Of a stretch of 39,113 bases of DNA, positions 13,842 through 23,086 are shown one piece after another. The stretch is taken from positions 1 to 39,113 of the IMG/VR virus record IMGVR_UViG_3300037258_000326. One strand, given 5' to 3'. Numbering within the stretch: position 1 is the stretch's first letter; each line of letters begins with the position of its first letter. The notes under the pieces are model-generated. The model ran no database searches. It saw nothing but the letters and a program-made list of their open reading frames with translations, and was not told the DNA's origin. Source of the DNA: a virus. A program made the translations under genes and the position numbers.

Positions 13842-16051
13842 GGTTGGCCCTCCGGCTCGTTGCTCTGCTGCTCCCGCTGGATCTCACTCGAAATCAACCC
13901 CGCTGCTACCTTCGGCGTGACATTGTTGCGCACCGCATAATCGAGCATCTGGCTAAGGCGCGGGGTGGTTGCCGCCTGTTGCAGTATCCATCGCTCTGCC
14001 TTGGCTCCGGCATATGCTCCTGCCAGCGATCCTTCGTAACCTCCGAAGTGGTAGCCGAGGACCGCGCCGGCTCCGCCTAGCACCTTGCCGTGCGCGATGT
14101 TGTGCAACACGCTCAGGCCCATCTGCTGGATCTTGCCCTTCGCTCCCGGCTCCGATTTAAGCAGGTCTGCCGTGCGCGTCAGACTGTCCATGCCATCCTT
14201 GCCAATCACGCTCTCTAGCCGGTCCTCCCCATAATCGCGAACCATGCGCTGCAGCCCCGTCTGCATCTTCTGGCCTGCAAGCACGCGGCCTCCGCGCACC
14301 TGTCCAGCATATTTTTCGTCCACGTTGGACGCCCGGTTCACAACATCGTTGAGACCGTCGAGCACCATCGACTTGGTCCATAGTTTTGTCGCCTGGATGC
14401 GCTCGTCCGGCGTGATGGCCTTGGAGTCGGCGATGAGCTTCTGAATACCGCTCTCATATCCTCGCGCGGCCAGAAAGTCGCCACGATTCTGCGCCGCCGC
14501 GCGAGAGCGGTTTAGGTCGCCAAACTCTCCGTCCGTCGCCTCATCGATCTTCTGATAGATCGGCCGCGCCGCGTTCTGCAGTTGGTCCGCAGCCTCCCCG
14601 AAGTGGCCTACGCCGGCCGCCGCGCGCGCCGAGTCGAGCGGGAGAAAATTCGGCAGCGTGCGCTGGTAGGCGTGATACATATCCATCTGCTCTTCGAGGT
14701 TGTCCCGCGCGGCAGTCAGAGCGCGTATGTGTGCCTCGGGGGTGCCGGGTGCAGGATGATCCAGCGCGTCGTTTAGTTGGCTGAGGTGCAGCTGCGCCGT
14801 CTCGGGATGGTAGGCGATCAGGTCGCCGCCGCCCTTGGCTACATCGCGGGCGGGTTCACGCGGCGTGCTCGTTGCCACGTCTGCGCCGGTCGTTCCTTCG
14901 ATGCCAGGCACGGTCGGCTTTTCGGCGGAGCTCGTGACGTACGAAGGCTGCTTAAACGCCGCCTGCGCGCGCTTGGCTGCGGGCTGTGCGATCTCACCCT
15001 CTGTGCCCTCGACGGGTTCCACACCGGGGATGGTGAAGCCGTATGGCTGCATCTCTTCGGGTGTTTGCAAAAGCCGTGCAGGATCGGTGACAAGTCCCTG
15101 CGGAACGCGCCCCTGATTGGCTTCTTCCAGCGCGTCGTAAGTGGCGCGCTGCGCAACGTTGCGGAAGATGCGCGGGGCTGCGGCCTGCTGCTTCGCCGCA
15201 ATCTTAGGGGCCTCTTCAATGCTGACGCTGCCGCGCGGCCCGGTGCCGGGACGCTGTGAGCTGAGGGTAGGAACCCGCTCGCCGCCAATCGTCTCGGTTG
15301 TGGGCGCGACGCGTTTTAGTACGGCGGACAATCCTTCAGTAAGAGGGCTGAGGACCGCGCCGCCCACGGCGCCTGCTGTCGCGGCTGTTCCCGCAGCTCC
15401 GGCGTCGCCGCCGGTGTGCACGAAGGTCTGCGCTCCGGTCTCCGCGCCTGTCTTTAAGGCTGCGTGCACCGCGCGCGCGCCCACTGCTGCCAGTTTCGCG
15501 ATGCGCGGATTCTCTTGCAAAAACTTCGCCGTTTTGAGTTGCTGGGCCATGCGCTCGGTGTAGGTCATGGCGCGCGCGGCGTCTTCCTCTTCACCACCCA
15601 AAGGGTTCAACAGTTCGCCGATCATCTCGCCAGCGCCGCCTAGATGCTGAAAGAGACCGTGTTCCTGGGCGTGCTGCTGTATCCAGTCGCCAGCCTCTTT
15701 CAGGTCATCGGCAGCTGTGCCCTGGCTCTTTCCCTCGCTTGCATCCTGCGCCTGCTGCGCGGTCAGCGGCACCACGCCGTACTGCCCCATGATGTGCATG
15801 AGCCCACCCACACCGCTCGCGAGAGACTTGGCCGCACCAGACGCGAAGTTCTCGGGCGCGCCTATAACGTCATTGACGGCGCTGAGGATTGGATGGGCGG
15901 CGAAGAACCCATCCTCACCTGTAGCCGGAGCTGCTGCCGACGCTGCCACTGGCGTTCCTACACCGGCATAGGGGTCTGCCCCAGTTGGGACCGGAGATCC
16001 CACCGCCGTTCCTACCCCGGCATACGGATCGGCTTGAGCGGCTGCGGGCAC
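13838..16051 (-). CDS. Large internal-virion-type protein (737 aa)
   Basis: The GTG start directly follows the TAG of the upstream gene. The N-terminus carries a repeated ADPYAGVGT element (two copies within 40 residues). Ala/Gly-rich helical segments follow, and a glycine-rich, membrane-compatible stretch lies near the C-terminus (GAGAVLGYHFGGYEGSLAGA). Such long Ala/Gln-rich proteins encoded between the tail and lysis genes of podoviruses are usually ejected internal virion proteins. No enzymatic domain is certain. Assignment is by position and composition. Confidence 0.6.
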   Translation of the reverse strand: MPAAAQADPYAGVGTAVGSPVPTGADPYAGVGTPVAASAAAPATGEDGFFAAHPILSAVNDVIGAPENFASGAAKSLASGVGGLMHIMGQYGVVPLTAQQAQDASEGKSQGTAADDLKEAGDWIQQHAQEHGLFQHLGGAGEMIGELLNPLGGEEEDAARAMTYTERMAQQLKTAKFLQENPRIAKLAAVGARAVHAALKTGAETGAQTFVHTGGDAGAAGTAATAGAVGGAVLSPLTEGLSAVLKRVAPTTETIGGERVPTLSSQRPGTGPRGSVSIEEAPKIAAKQQAAAPRIFRNVAQRATYDALEEANQGRVPQGLVTDPARLLQTPEEMQPYGFTIPGVEPVEGTEGEIAQPAAKRAQAAFKQPSYVTSSAEKPTVPGIEGTTGADVATSTPREPARDVAKGGGDLIAYHPETAQLHLSQLNDALDHPAPGTPEAHIRALTAARDNLEEQMDMYHAYQRTLPNFLPLDSARAAAGVGHFGEAADQLQNAARPIYQKIDEATDGEFGDLNRSRAAAQNRGDFLAARGYESGIQKLIADSKAITPDERIQATKLWTKSMVLDGLNDVVNRASNVDEKYAGQVRGGRVLAGQKMQTGLQRMVRDYGEDRLESVIGKDGMDSLTRTADLLKSEPGAKGKIQQMGLSVLHNIAHGKVLGGAGAVLGYHFGGYEGSLAGAYAGAKAERWILQQAATTPRLSQMLDYAVRNNVTPKVAAGLISSEIQREQQSNEPEGQP

Positions 16052-17920
16052 CTACTGCACCACCTGTCCGGGGATGTTCTTTACCTGACTTCTCGGAATG
16101 TCTTTCCACGTCGTCATGCCCGGCGCCCAGACGCGCGCCATGTTCGCAGCCGGGGGCGGCGTTCCGGCCGGGATCGCGGGCGGCTGCGTTGTGGGCGCGT
16201 TCGCTCCGGATGCTGTGCCCCCATAGCGCTTCTGAAGAAACCGGTTATTACTCACGATGCTGTGCCGCTGGGTCTCGAGCGCGGTGGTCAGAATCCCCGC
16301 TGCACTGCGCAGATTTTCGAGTGTCGGATGTTCGCCCAGCATCTCGTCGGCCTGTTCGAGTTTCTTGTCCGTCTCACTTCCGCCTAGCAGGGGGTTGCCG
16401 ATAAGACCGGCGATGGATCTCCGCGTCTCCGTCACCGCCGTGTTGAAATTGCCGGCCGCCTGGCCTCCGAAGTAACGCTGTACTCCCAGCGAGGCACTGT
16501 TGAATGCGCCGTTGGTGCCCATATGCGCCTTCTCGGCAGTGCTCAACATGGTCTTCATATAGCCGCCCGGCCCAATAATGCGATCGATGCCATCGAGCGC
16601 CGCCTGTGTCTTCGGACTCTCGGCGAACTTGTATTCCTGCTTGATGATCGACTCGCTCCATGGTTTGCCGTTCTTCTGTCCCATCTGGATTGCGCCCGCC
16701 ACGACTGCATTCGGATCGATACCCGCGCCCTTGGCCTCGCGCTTCAAGTCAGCTGGCAGAATGTCGCCATCGTAGAGCGCTTCGACCATGCCCTGGAACT
16801 GGGGATTGGGCGATCCATCCGGGTTCGCCATTCCAGCCCTGATCTGTTGGGCTCCGGCATTGTCTCGATTCGCCGCCGCGTAGTGCTCCGCCTCTTCGCC
16901 CTTGCTGGTCTTGATCTGCTGTTTTTTGTAGTCGTCGCTCACCTCGTCGGAGTCCAGCTTCAGACGCGCTGCGGTCTGCGCGGAGAAGGCGGCCCGATAG
17001 TCGTTCATGCTCATCGATCCGGCCGGCACGGTGTCGCTGATCCATGTGGGCTTGCCGCCGTTCACGCCCGGCTTACCGGGCACCATGCGCGGCATCGGAA
17101 GATCCTCGGTGGTGCGCTCGGTTCCCCAGTTCTCCGGAATCACTGCCACGTGGACGCCGGCCGCTTTGCCGTCCTGGTAGAACGGCTTGATGTCCACGCG
17201 CCCATGCGCCATTGCCTCGGCCAACGTTGGATCGTTCTTCGCATGCGCCGCGACATCGGCAAAATCCTTGAAGGTTCCCACGTCGGTTGCGCCGGTGTCG
17301 CGCAGCAACTTCATGTAGTCATCGGTGCCTGCGGCGTCTTCCTCGGTCGCGGCCCGCTTCGCGCGCGCGAGGTTGAAGCTCGCCGCCGCCGTCTGTACCG
17401 CCATCGTTTGCAGCTGCGCCTTGCGTACCAGTGTCTTCTGTTGCTCGTCGTAGTTCTGATTGGCCTGCTGTACCTTCTGCTGCTGCTGCTGCTGCGCGCG
17501 CTGCATTCCCGCGCCCACGCCCAGGCTCAAGCCGCGCTCCACAGATCCCGGTCCGTTGCCCGCGTTGCCTGACGCCGCGAGGCCACTCAGTGCACCCGCC
17601 ACAATACGCTTCCATTGCGAGCCGGGCGTGCTGGGCGATTTCGACGCGACCAAGGTGCCGTTCTGGTCGCGTGAAAGGGTCACATCGTCGGCGCCACCCA
17701 GCGCGGAGAGAATGCCGTGGTATACGCGCGCCGGGATGCTCTGCGGAGTCACGTTGCCGCCCGGCGTCACTGTCACCGCTGAGGGCTGCGCTGCGGGCTG
17801 CGGCTGAGGCGCGGGCTGCGCGGCCGGAGCTGGTTGCGGGCTGACGGGCGCGGGCTGCGGCGTCGTGCTGGCGTCGGTGAGGGTCTGTGCTGCTGCTGCT
17901 GGTGTGGTGGTGCCTCCCAT
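16052..17920 (-). CDS. Large virion-associated protein with poly-Gln coiled region (622 aa)
   Basis: A Pro/Ala/Gln-rich disordered N-terminus (first about 60 residues) precedes the helical block AQQQQQQKVQQANQNYDEQQ (about residues 145-165) and a long Ala/Lys helical domain. The rest is mixed, ending with another Pro-rich segment. Length, low complexity and place beside the 737-aa protein suggest a second internal-virion or tail-associated protein. No catalytic motif was recognised. Confidence 0.6.
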   Translation of the reverse strand: MGGTTTPAAAAQTLTDASTTPQPAPVSPQPAPAAQPAPQPQPAAQPSAVTVTPGGNVTPQSIPARVYHGILSALGGADDVTLSRDQNGTLVASKSPSTPGSQWKRIVAGALSGLAASGNAGNGPGSVERGLSLGVGAGMQRAQQQQQQKVQQANQNYDEQQKTLVRKAQLQTMAVQTAAASFNLARAKRAATEEDAAGTDDYMKLLRDTGATDVGTFKDFADVAAHAKNDPTLAEAMAHGRVDIKPFYQDGKAAGVHVAVIPENWGTERTTEDLPMPRMVPGKPGVNGGKPTWISDTVPAGSMSMNDYRAAFSAQTAARLKLDSDEVSDDYKKQQIKTSKGEEAEHYAAANRDNAGAQQIRAGMANPDGSPNPQFQGMVEALYDGDILPADLKREAKGAGIDPNAVVAGAIQMGQKNGKPWSESIIKQEYKFAESPKTQAALDGIDRIIGPGGYMKTMLSTAEKAHMGTNGAFNSASLGVQRYFGGQAAGNFNTAVTETRRSIAGLIGNPLLGGSETDKKLEQADEMLGEHPTLENLRSAAGILTTALETQRHSIVSNNRFLQKRYGGTASGANAPTTQPPAIPAGTPPPAANMARVWAPGMTTWKDIPRSQVKNIPGQVVQ

Positions 17921-17929
17921 AGCTCTCTC

Positions 17930-18607
17930 CTAGAATCCGGCCATCGCCAGTGAAGCGTCTGTTGTGGCCTGCGTGGTGGTCGGCGAAGGCGCTCCTGTAG
18001 GCATGCCCGTCGCGCCCACGGCCTGCCCGGCGATGCCGCCCAGCGCGCCGAACACGCTGGTCCAAACCGAATTGCCCTGCGCTGCAATCGTGTTGGCGGT
18101 ATTTCCGGCCGCAGTGCTCGCACTGGTGGCGGCGTCCGCGGTGCCGACCGGGTTCAATGTTGAGGCGGCGTTGCTCAAGGTACCGGCCGCGTTCATGAAG
18201 TTTTGGCGTCCGGTCGCATAGTTTTGCTGCAGGATGGTGTTCTGCTCACCCGAGAGCGTGCCCGCCGCCGTCGCCGCCAATGCCTGTTTGTTGGCCGCCG
18301 CCGCGCCCGAGGGGATGAAATTGTTGCCGCCGCCCGCCGCCACCATGTTGTCATTCAGAGCTTTTTCGGCGGACGCATAATTTCGGGCAGTCTGCTCGGT
18401 GGCTTCCGTGTTGAGGCTGGTGTCCTCTGCCTGCGAAAAGCCAGTCTGATTCGGTCCATTTTCCAGAATGGGCTGGAAAACGGCGTTGAGTGAGTTAAGG
18501 ATTCCCTGGCTCTCGCTGTAGGTGCTGCTGTTCTGCGCCATGATCTGCTTGGTCAGGTCCAGCTGATCCTGCTGCACGGTGGTTTGGGCTGCCGAAGGTC
18601 CGCACAT
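17930..18607 (-). CDS. Internal-virion/tail-assembly protein (225 aa, MCGPS start)
   Basis: The start at 18607 (MCGPSAAQTTVQQDQLDLTK) has GGGGAAA 6 nt upstream; longer frames lack a ribosome binding site. The protein is helical, Ala/Asn/Gln-rich and ends with a glycine-rich hydrophobic segment (VFGALGGIAGQAVGATGM). An MCGP start and such composition are seen in podovirus virion proteins encoded just upstream of the internal proteins. The assignment is by resemblance and order. Confidence 0.6.
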   Translation of the reverse strand: MCGPSAAQTTVQQDQLDLTKQIMAQNSSTYSESQGILNSLNAVFQPILENGPNQTGFSQAEDTSLNTEATEQTARNYASAEKALNDNMVAAGGGNNFIPSGAAAANKQALAATAAGTLSGEQNTILQQNYATGRQNFMNAAGTLSNAASTLNPVGTADAATSASTAAGNTANTIAAQGNSVWTSVFGALGGIAGQAVGATGMPTGAPSPTTTQATTDASLAMAGF

Positions 18608-18609
18608 GG

Positions 18610-19101
18610 CTACTTTCCCCCCTGTTGCACTACGTGCATCGCGTCGCCAAAGGTCACATGGCACCGTTCTGGCTCAAGACTACGTACAAGCTCTCCCGGC
18701 ATCGCCTCGCAGCCCATCTGGTGAATTGCCAGCCTCCGCAACAGAGGGGCCTTGGACTCGAACAGGATCTCGGTTGCTCCGCGCCGCGCGCACAGTGCCG
18801 CTGCCCAGTCCATGCCGGCGATCAGGCCGTCCCGGTTGCGATCGCGATTTCCCTTCGTCTCGGCGGGGCCGAATTGCGTATCCAGCCGCACCACGTTGCT
18901 GGTGCGGAAGAAGAAAAGCGGTCCCTGCGCGTCGCTCAGCAGGTAGCACCCCACGCCTGGTTCCTCTTCGATAAAAAACTCAGGCTCGATGCGCTTGGCG
19001 GCATGATCTGGGTCCTCCGCGATCCATGCCCGCAGCACGGCATGATCCCGCGCCGTCGCCTGGCGCACGCTGTAGGTCCCGAATTGAAAGAGATCTTTCA
19101 T
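18610..19101 (-). CDS. GNAT-like acetyltransferase in the virion operon
   Basis: The 163-aa protein starts with YSVRQATARDHAVLRAWIAE, the beta1-alpha1 opening of GNAT enzymes. A core strand pair (CYLLSDAQGPLFFFRTSNVV) and a helix (GLIAGMDWAAALCARRGATE) with RGATEILFES follow, as in acetyl-CoA-binding folds. The usual RxxGxG/A loop is weak or altered, so catalysis is uncertain. The ATG at 19101 is chosen because upstream sequence belongs to another frame. GNAT-like genes in this position occur in several podoviruses and may modify virion or host proteins. Confidence 0.6.
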   Translation of the reverse strand: MKDLFQFGTYSVRQATARDHAVLRAWIAEDPDHAAKRIEPEFFIEEEPGVGCYLLSDAQGPLFFFRTSNVVRLDTQFGPAETKGNRDRNRDGLIAGMDWAAALCARRGATEILFESKAPLLRRLAIHQMGCEAMPGELVRSLEPERCHVTFGDAMHVVQQGGK

Positions 19102-19373
19102 GGCACCAGTCCCACCGGCAGAAACCTCCGCTTGGGCAATGGCGCGCCGCCGTAGAACTGGCGTGCGTAGACATCGCTGCCCGAAGCCATGGGCGGGAGA
19201 CTGCCCTGCATGAGAGGAGAGACCCCGCTGTCGGTCGCGATCGTAGGGGCGCGGTGCGGCTGCGGCGTGGCGATCGTCGCCGGCGTCTCGCTCGGCACCG
19301 GCTGCATGGGAACAAAAGCGGGGGCCGGTCGCGGCGTATGGGATTTGGGCGGATTGTTTGTTTTGGCCATCAT
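19098..19373 (-). CDS. 91-aa Pro-rich late protein
   Basis: A low-complexity protein dominated by Pro, Ala, Thr and Ser (NPPKSHTPRPAPAFVPMQPV) with a short ordered tail (SDVYARQFYGGAPLPKRRFL). It overlaps its neighbours by 4 nt on each side (start ATGATG). Probably a small disordered virion linker or assembly protein; no family assigned. Confidence 0.55.
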   Translation of the reverse strand: MMAKTNNPPKSHTPRPAPAFVPMQPVPSETPATIATPQPHRAPTIATDSGVSPLMQGSLPPMASGSDVYARQFYGGAPLPKRRFLPVGLVP

Positions 19374-22300
19374 GCCTCCGGTCGCAGGGTTCCATAGATC
19401 GTGTGGGTCAAAAGCTCATTGGCCGCGTCTTCAGCAGCCCAGTCGATACGCAGCTGCAGATGCCTGCAGGTCTGGTTGTTCTGGTTTTGCGCCAGGTAAT
19501 ACCGATCACTGTACAGCGTCTTGGGTGCGGGTTCGAGCGGAGGATCGCTGACGTTCCTTCGCAGCATCGTGAACGCTGGCGAATCGCTGTAACCGCTCAG
19601 CTCGCTCAGTAGTACGCCCACGGTCGGCGGCGTGCCGAGCTTCATCGAATCGAGCGTCATGAACTCCACTTCGGCTTCGGTGCCTGGCTGGCAGAGCATC
19701 ACGCTGCCGATGATGAGATTCATGGCATAGGGTTCGCCGTCGTCGCTGTTGACGGAGTAGTCGCGCTGCAAAATTGGTCCGCTCTCATTCGCGCCAATCA
19801 AGAGAGTCTTAATTCCTGGCGACACTTCCACGGATTGAATCGCCCCGCAACCTCCCACGATCTCGCGGAAGGGACTCCATACATTGCCGCTCTCGGGCGC
19901 GCCCAGAATGCCCATGCGGAACCATCCCGTGCTTCCGTCCCCCACATACAGCGCGAGGTCTTCGCTCGATCCTTCGTGGAAGGTCAGATAGGCCGTCGAC
20001 GGGTCGAAGTTTTCGTTGAACTGATCGCCGATGAAGAAGCCAACCTCCACTTCGCCCGCGCCAGGGTCGAGCGAGATCACGCGCCGCGAACTCGTCATCA
20101 TGTAGATCGTGCTTCCATTCACGCACTCGGCGTCATAGCTCAGTAGTCCTATGCCCTCCTGAAAAGTCGGGGGCGGAATGAAGGGAGAATCCGCCGTGCC
20201 CAGTCCGGTTTCGATATACATATTGGCGGTGCCGTTGATGAGCAGCCCGATCGATGTCGCGCGGCATTTGGTCAACGACTCCGGCATCAGAAAATAGTTA
20301 TTCGGTGGGAATGCCTCGCTCCCGCTGCCAATCAGCGCGTCCGGTCCGGCCGAGTAAATGAGCCGGTTGCCCACGAATCCCCAGATGCGGCCGAGATGAT
20401 AAGCGCTGGGCAAAAATCCGATCGGCGGCGGGTTGTTCGCGCCCGCGATTGGCGCTTCGATCTCGACATCGAGGTCCGTATCGGGAATCTGGTCGAAGTA
20501 GGTCCATGGAATACCGCCTCCGGGGTTGGCGATCTCATCCATCTCCAGCAAAGTGGATCCGCCCTGCGCGGTGCGAAACAGCACGATGACATCCACCTGC
20601 GGATCTGCGCTTCCAAAGCCCTGCACGGCTGCGATGAAATCCGCCGACAATGTGATCGCTGCGCTGCGATCGCTGCTTGAGCCCACGTGACCCGTCACGC
20701 TGTTCTTGTAGGCGTAGGCATAGTACGCGGGCTCGGTGCTCACCGGCGCAATCGCTCCCGTATTGAGCCAGACACCGGGTTCAAGCACCGTTGCGGTGCC
20801 TGTATCGGCTTCTTCGGAAAGTTCGGCCGGCTCGGTGAAGAATCCCACCACGGTATTGCTGTCCGGAGCGTCGGGCGGATCCAACTCAGTGAAAGAGGAA
20901 AGCAGAAACCACGTTCCGTTGAGCGCAGGATAGGTGGTGAGACCGGCGAGCGTCATCGTCTGGCCGAGCGAAAATCCCGGCGCCCCTCCAGGATCTTCAC
21001 CAACTCCGGAGATTCCGATTTGCGCGAGACCATGATCGTCGTCATAAGCCAAGACGCCCGTAATCTGCACGTCGCCCAGGATGGTCTCCGAACTCAGCGC
21101 CCCAGCCGTTCCCCACGTGGGCTCCGTCGCCCCTGTCGTGTAAGGTCCTGCAGCGCCTTTCTGGAGATCGAACTCCAGCGGGGTTCCTACAACATAAGGC
21201 GAATCCTGAATCTGCTGCGTATACCCGTTGGAATCGAGAATGATGGAGGCGGTCGAAAGATTCTTGGTCGGAATGAACGTGCTGTTATACCCGCCATAGG
21301 AGCCCAGCGTTGGATCCCGATAGGCATAGACGCGGCCCAGACATTTCCACGTAATGCTTCCATCCTGCTGCAGCGCGCCCGCGCCCGTCATCCATGCGGT
21401 CTGAGCGCTCCCCGAAACACCCGAATTCTGTGCGGCATAGACATACACCATTTTGGTGTTGTCAGTGGGGTCACCGAAGGTGGTGAAGGATCCTTTTGCA
21501 TAGCTAGAGGCTGCACTCCAGGCCGTAGGCCCTTGATAGGTCCATACCGCGCTGCCATCCGTCGTCGTGTCCCCGATGGCTCCCGTGTTCCAGGTCGCGG
21601 CCCCGGCTCCCGTGGTGCCTGACGTCGTGAGTTGAAACATGCAATAGACACTGCTCACCTCATCCGAAACAAAACCGGAGGGCCAGTAAACCGTGTTTGC
21701 CGACCAGGGAGGATACCCGCTGGGCGGAGCTGGTGATTGAAAGATGGTCGGCGCGGCCGCCGGCGTCGCGATGCCCCAGTTCTGCACGTAGCTGGACCGA
21801 TTGATCCACTGCGCGCCCCCGTCCTGCGTCACTGCCCACAGCGTCGTCGCCCAATCAGGTTCGCTGCTCCCAGTGATGCCGCTGCCGCTCACGGCGCTTC
21901 CGGTGTCCGGGGCACTGGCGTAATCGCCATGCGAGAACGCGGCGGTGATCTGGTTGCTGTCCTGGCCGCCTGGCAAAACACTGGCGATCGTGATGGTCTC
22001 CCCGTTCAGAAAAGTGGCCGTCGTAAGGCTGTCAAGCTCCAGCTCGACGCCCACCATCTGAAAAAGATTGTCGGGCACATTCACGCTGGTGCTGTTGGCG
22101 ACGGGCGGCGTCCCGCTGACTGTCGAAACAGCCTGCGTCTGAGTGAAGCTGTTCGTGCTCGATGTGAAGTACGTTGCCTCTGCGCCTGGCGTATCGCTCA
22201 CGTAGATGCGATAGCTCACTGCGCCTGAGATTGCCGGCCAGGTCCACGCGATTTGCGAAGTGGATCCGGTTGTGGGCACGCTGGCGGACTCGTTGCCTGC

Positions 22301-23074
22301 CTCAGTCACATTGCCGGTGGGGTCCACGCCCGCGATGCGGATATAGTTGTCACCGGCCGGCACGCTGCCGCCGATCGTCGCGGACGTTCCGGTCGGCGTT
22401 CCGGTGGGATCGTTGAGCTGCGATGTATCGAGTGTGAGCGTCAGCACGTTTCCGCTGATCGAGACAGCGGAGATGAGCAGCGTAAAGCCGCCCACCGCCT
22501 GCTGGACGTTGCCGTTTGGATCGATGATGAAGTCGCCCAGCGTCTCGTCGCTCGTAGCCGCGCCGTCATAGAGCGTGTCGGCTTCCCAGATAAGCTTACT
22601 GAGCACCCATTTCTTCTGATCGATGCCGTTGCCGAAGAAAAGTTCGTTCCCCACTGGCGTGAACTGGGTCTTGCCCGCGCCCGCGCTCTTGTTCCAGATG
22701 TTGAGCTGCGTATCCGGTCCCGTTCCCTCGTAGACGTTGCCGGGCGTATCCACCATGACCCGGATATCTTCAACACCATTGATAAAGGGTTTGAAGCTGC
22801 ACCAGCGGTTGGGCCGCGCGAAGGTCTTGGAGTTGTACACCGTGCTGCCCGGCGCGCGCACCATCGATAGCCGCACGCTCAGCTCGCAGTTGATGCCTCC
22901 GATTAGACGGTCGTAGCGTGAGGCCGAGTAAAACTTCTGCTGGATGTAGGGGACCGCTCCGCCCGCCATCGGGTTCTGCTGAGTAATCAGGCCGGAGATG
23001 TAGGTGCTCATATTGAGCGGCGCGGACCGGCTCGGATCTTTCTGCGCGCCGTTTGCCGCGAGGCCGTCAGGCAT
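19370..23074 (-). CDS. Large tail protein (nozzle/tubular-like, 1234 aa)
   Basis: The start (AGGAGA 8 nt upstream) opens with MPDGLAANGAQKDPS and YISGLITQQNPMAGGAV. An Fn3-like beta-sandwich lies about residues 235-320 (VSYRIYVSDTPG). Three repeated modules of the form W...DG...W lie near residues 405-425, 480-515 and 545-580 (for example TTDGSAVWTYQG and QQDGSITWKCLG), a common tail-protein element. Near residue 915 IWGFVGNRLIYSAGPDALIG resembles the gp12-like nozzle core of podoviruses. It lies just after two connector-like genes, so it is probably the main tail tube/nozzle component. Confidence 0.65.
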   Translation of the reverse strand: MPDGLAANGAQKDPSRSAPLNMSTYISGLITQQNPMAGGAVPYIQQKFYSASRYDRLIGGINCELSVRLSMVRAPGSTVYNSKTFARPNRWCSFKPFINGVEDIRVMVDTPGNVYEGTGPDTQLNIWNKSAGAGKTQFTPVGNELFFGNGIDQKKWVLSKLIWEADTLYDGAATSDETLGDFIIDPNGNVQQAVGGFTLLISAVSISGNVLTLTLDTSQLNDPTGTPTGTSATIGGSVPAGDNYIRIAGVDPTGNVTEAGNESASVPTTGSTSQIAWTWPAISGAVSYRIYVSDTPGAEATYFTSSTNSFTQTQAVSTVSGTPPVANSTSVNVPDNLFQMVGVELELDSLTTATFLNGETITIASVLPGGQDSNQITAAFSHGDYASAPDTGSAVSGSGITGSSEPDWATTLWAVTQDGGAQWINRSSYVQNWGIATPAAAPTIFQSPAPPSGYPPWSANTVYWPSGFVSDEVSSVYCMFQLTTSGTTGAGAATWNTGAIGDTTTDGSAVWTYQGPTAWSAASSYAKGSFTTFGDPTDNTKMVYVYAAQNSGVSGSAQTAWMTGAGALQQDGSITWKCLGRVYAYRDPTLGSYGGYNSTFIPTKNLSTASIILDSNGYTQQIQDSPYVVGTPLEFDLQKGAAGPYTTGATEPTWGTAGALSSETILGDVQITGVLAYDDDHGLAQIGISGVGEDPGGAPGFSLGQTMTLAGLTTYPALNGTWFLLSSFTELDPPDAPDSNTVVGFFTEPAELSEEADTGTATVLEPGVWLNTGAIAPVSTEPAYYAYAYKNSVTGHVGSSSDRSAAITLSADFIAAVQGFGSADPQVDVIVLFRTAQGGSTLLEMDEIANPGGGIPWTYFDQIPDTDLDVEIEAPIAGANNPPPIGFLPSAYHLGRIWGFVGNRLIYSAGPDALIGSGSEAFPPNNYFLMPESLTKCRATSIGLLINGTANMYIETGLGTADSPFIPPPTFQEGIGLLSYDAECVNGSTIYMMTSSRRVISLDPGAGEVEVGFFIGDQFNENFDPSTAYLTFHEGSSEDLALYVGDGSTGWFRMGILGAPESGNVWSPFREIVGGCGAIQSVEVSPGIKTLLIGANESGPILQRDYSVNSDDGEPYAMNLIIGSVMLCQPGTEAEVEFMTLDSMKLGTPPTVGVLLSELSGYSDSPAFTMLRRNVSDPPLEPAPKTLYSDRYYLAQNQNNQTCRHLQLRIDWAAEDAANELLTHTIYGTLRPEA

Positions 23075-23086
23075 CTGCTTGCTCTC

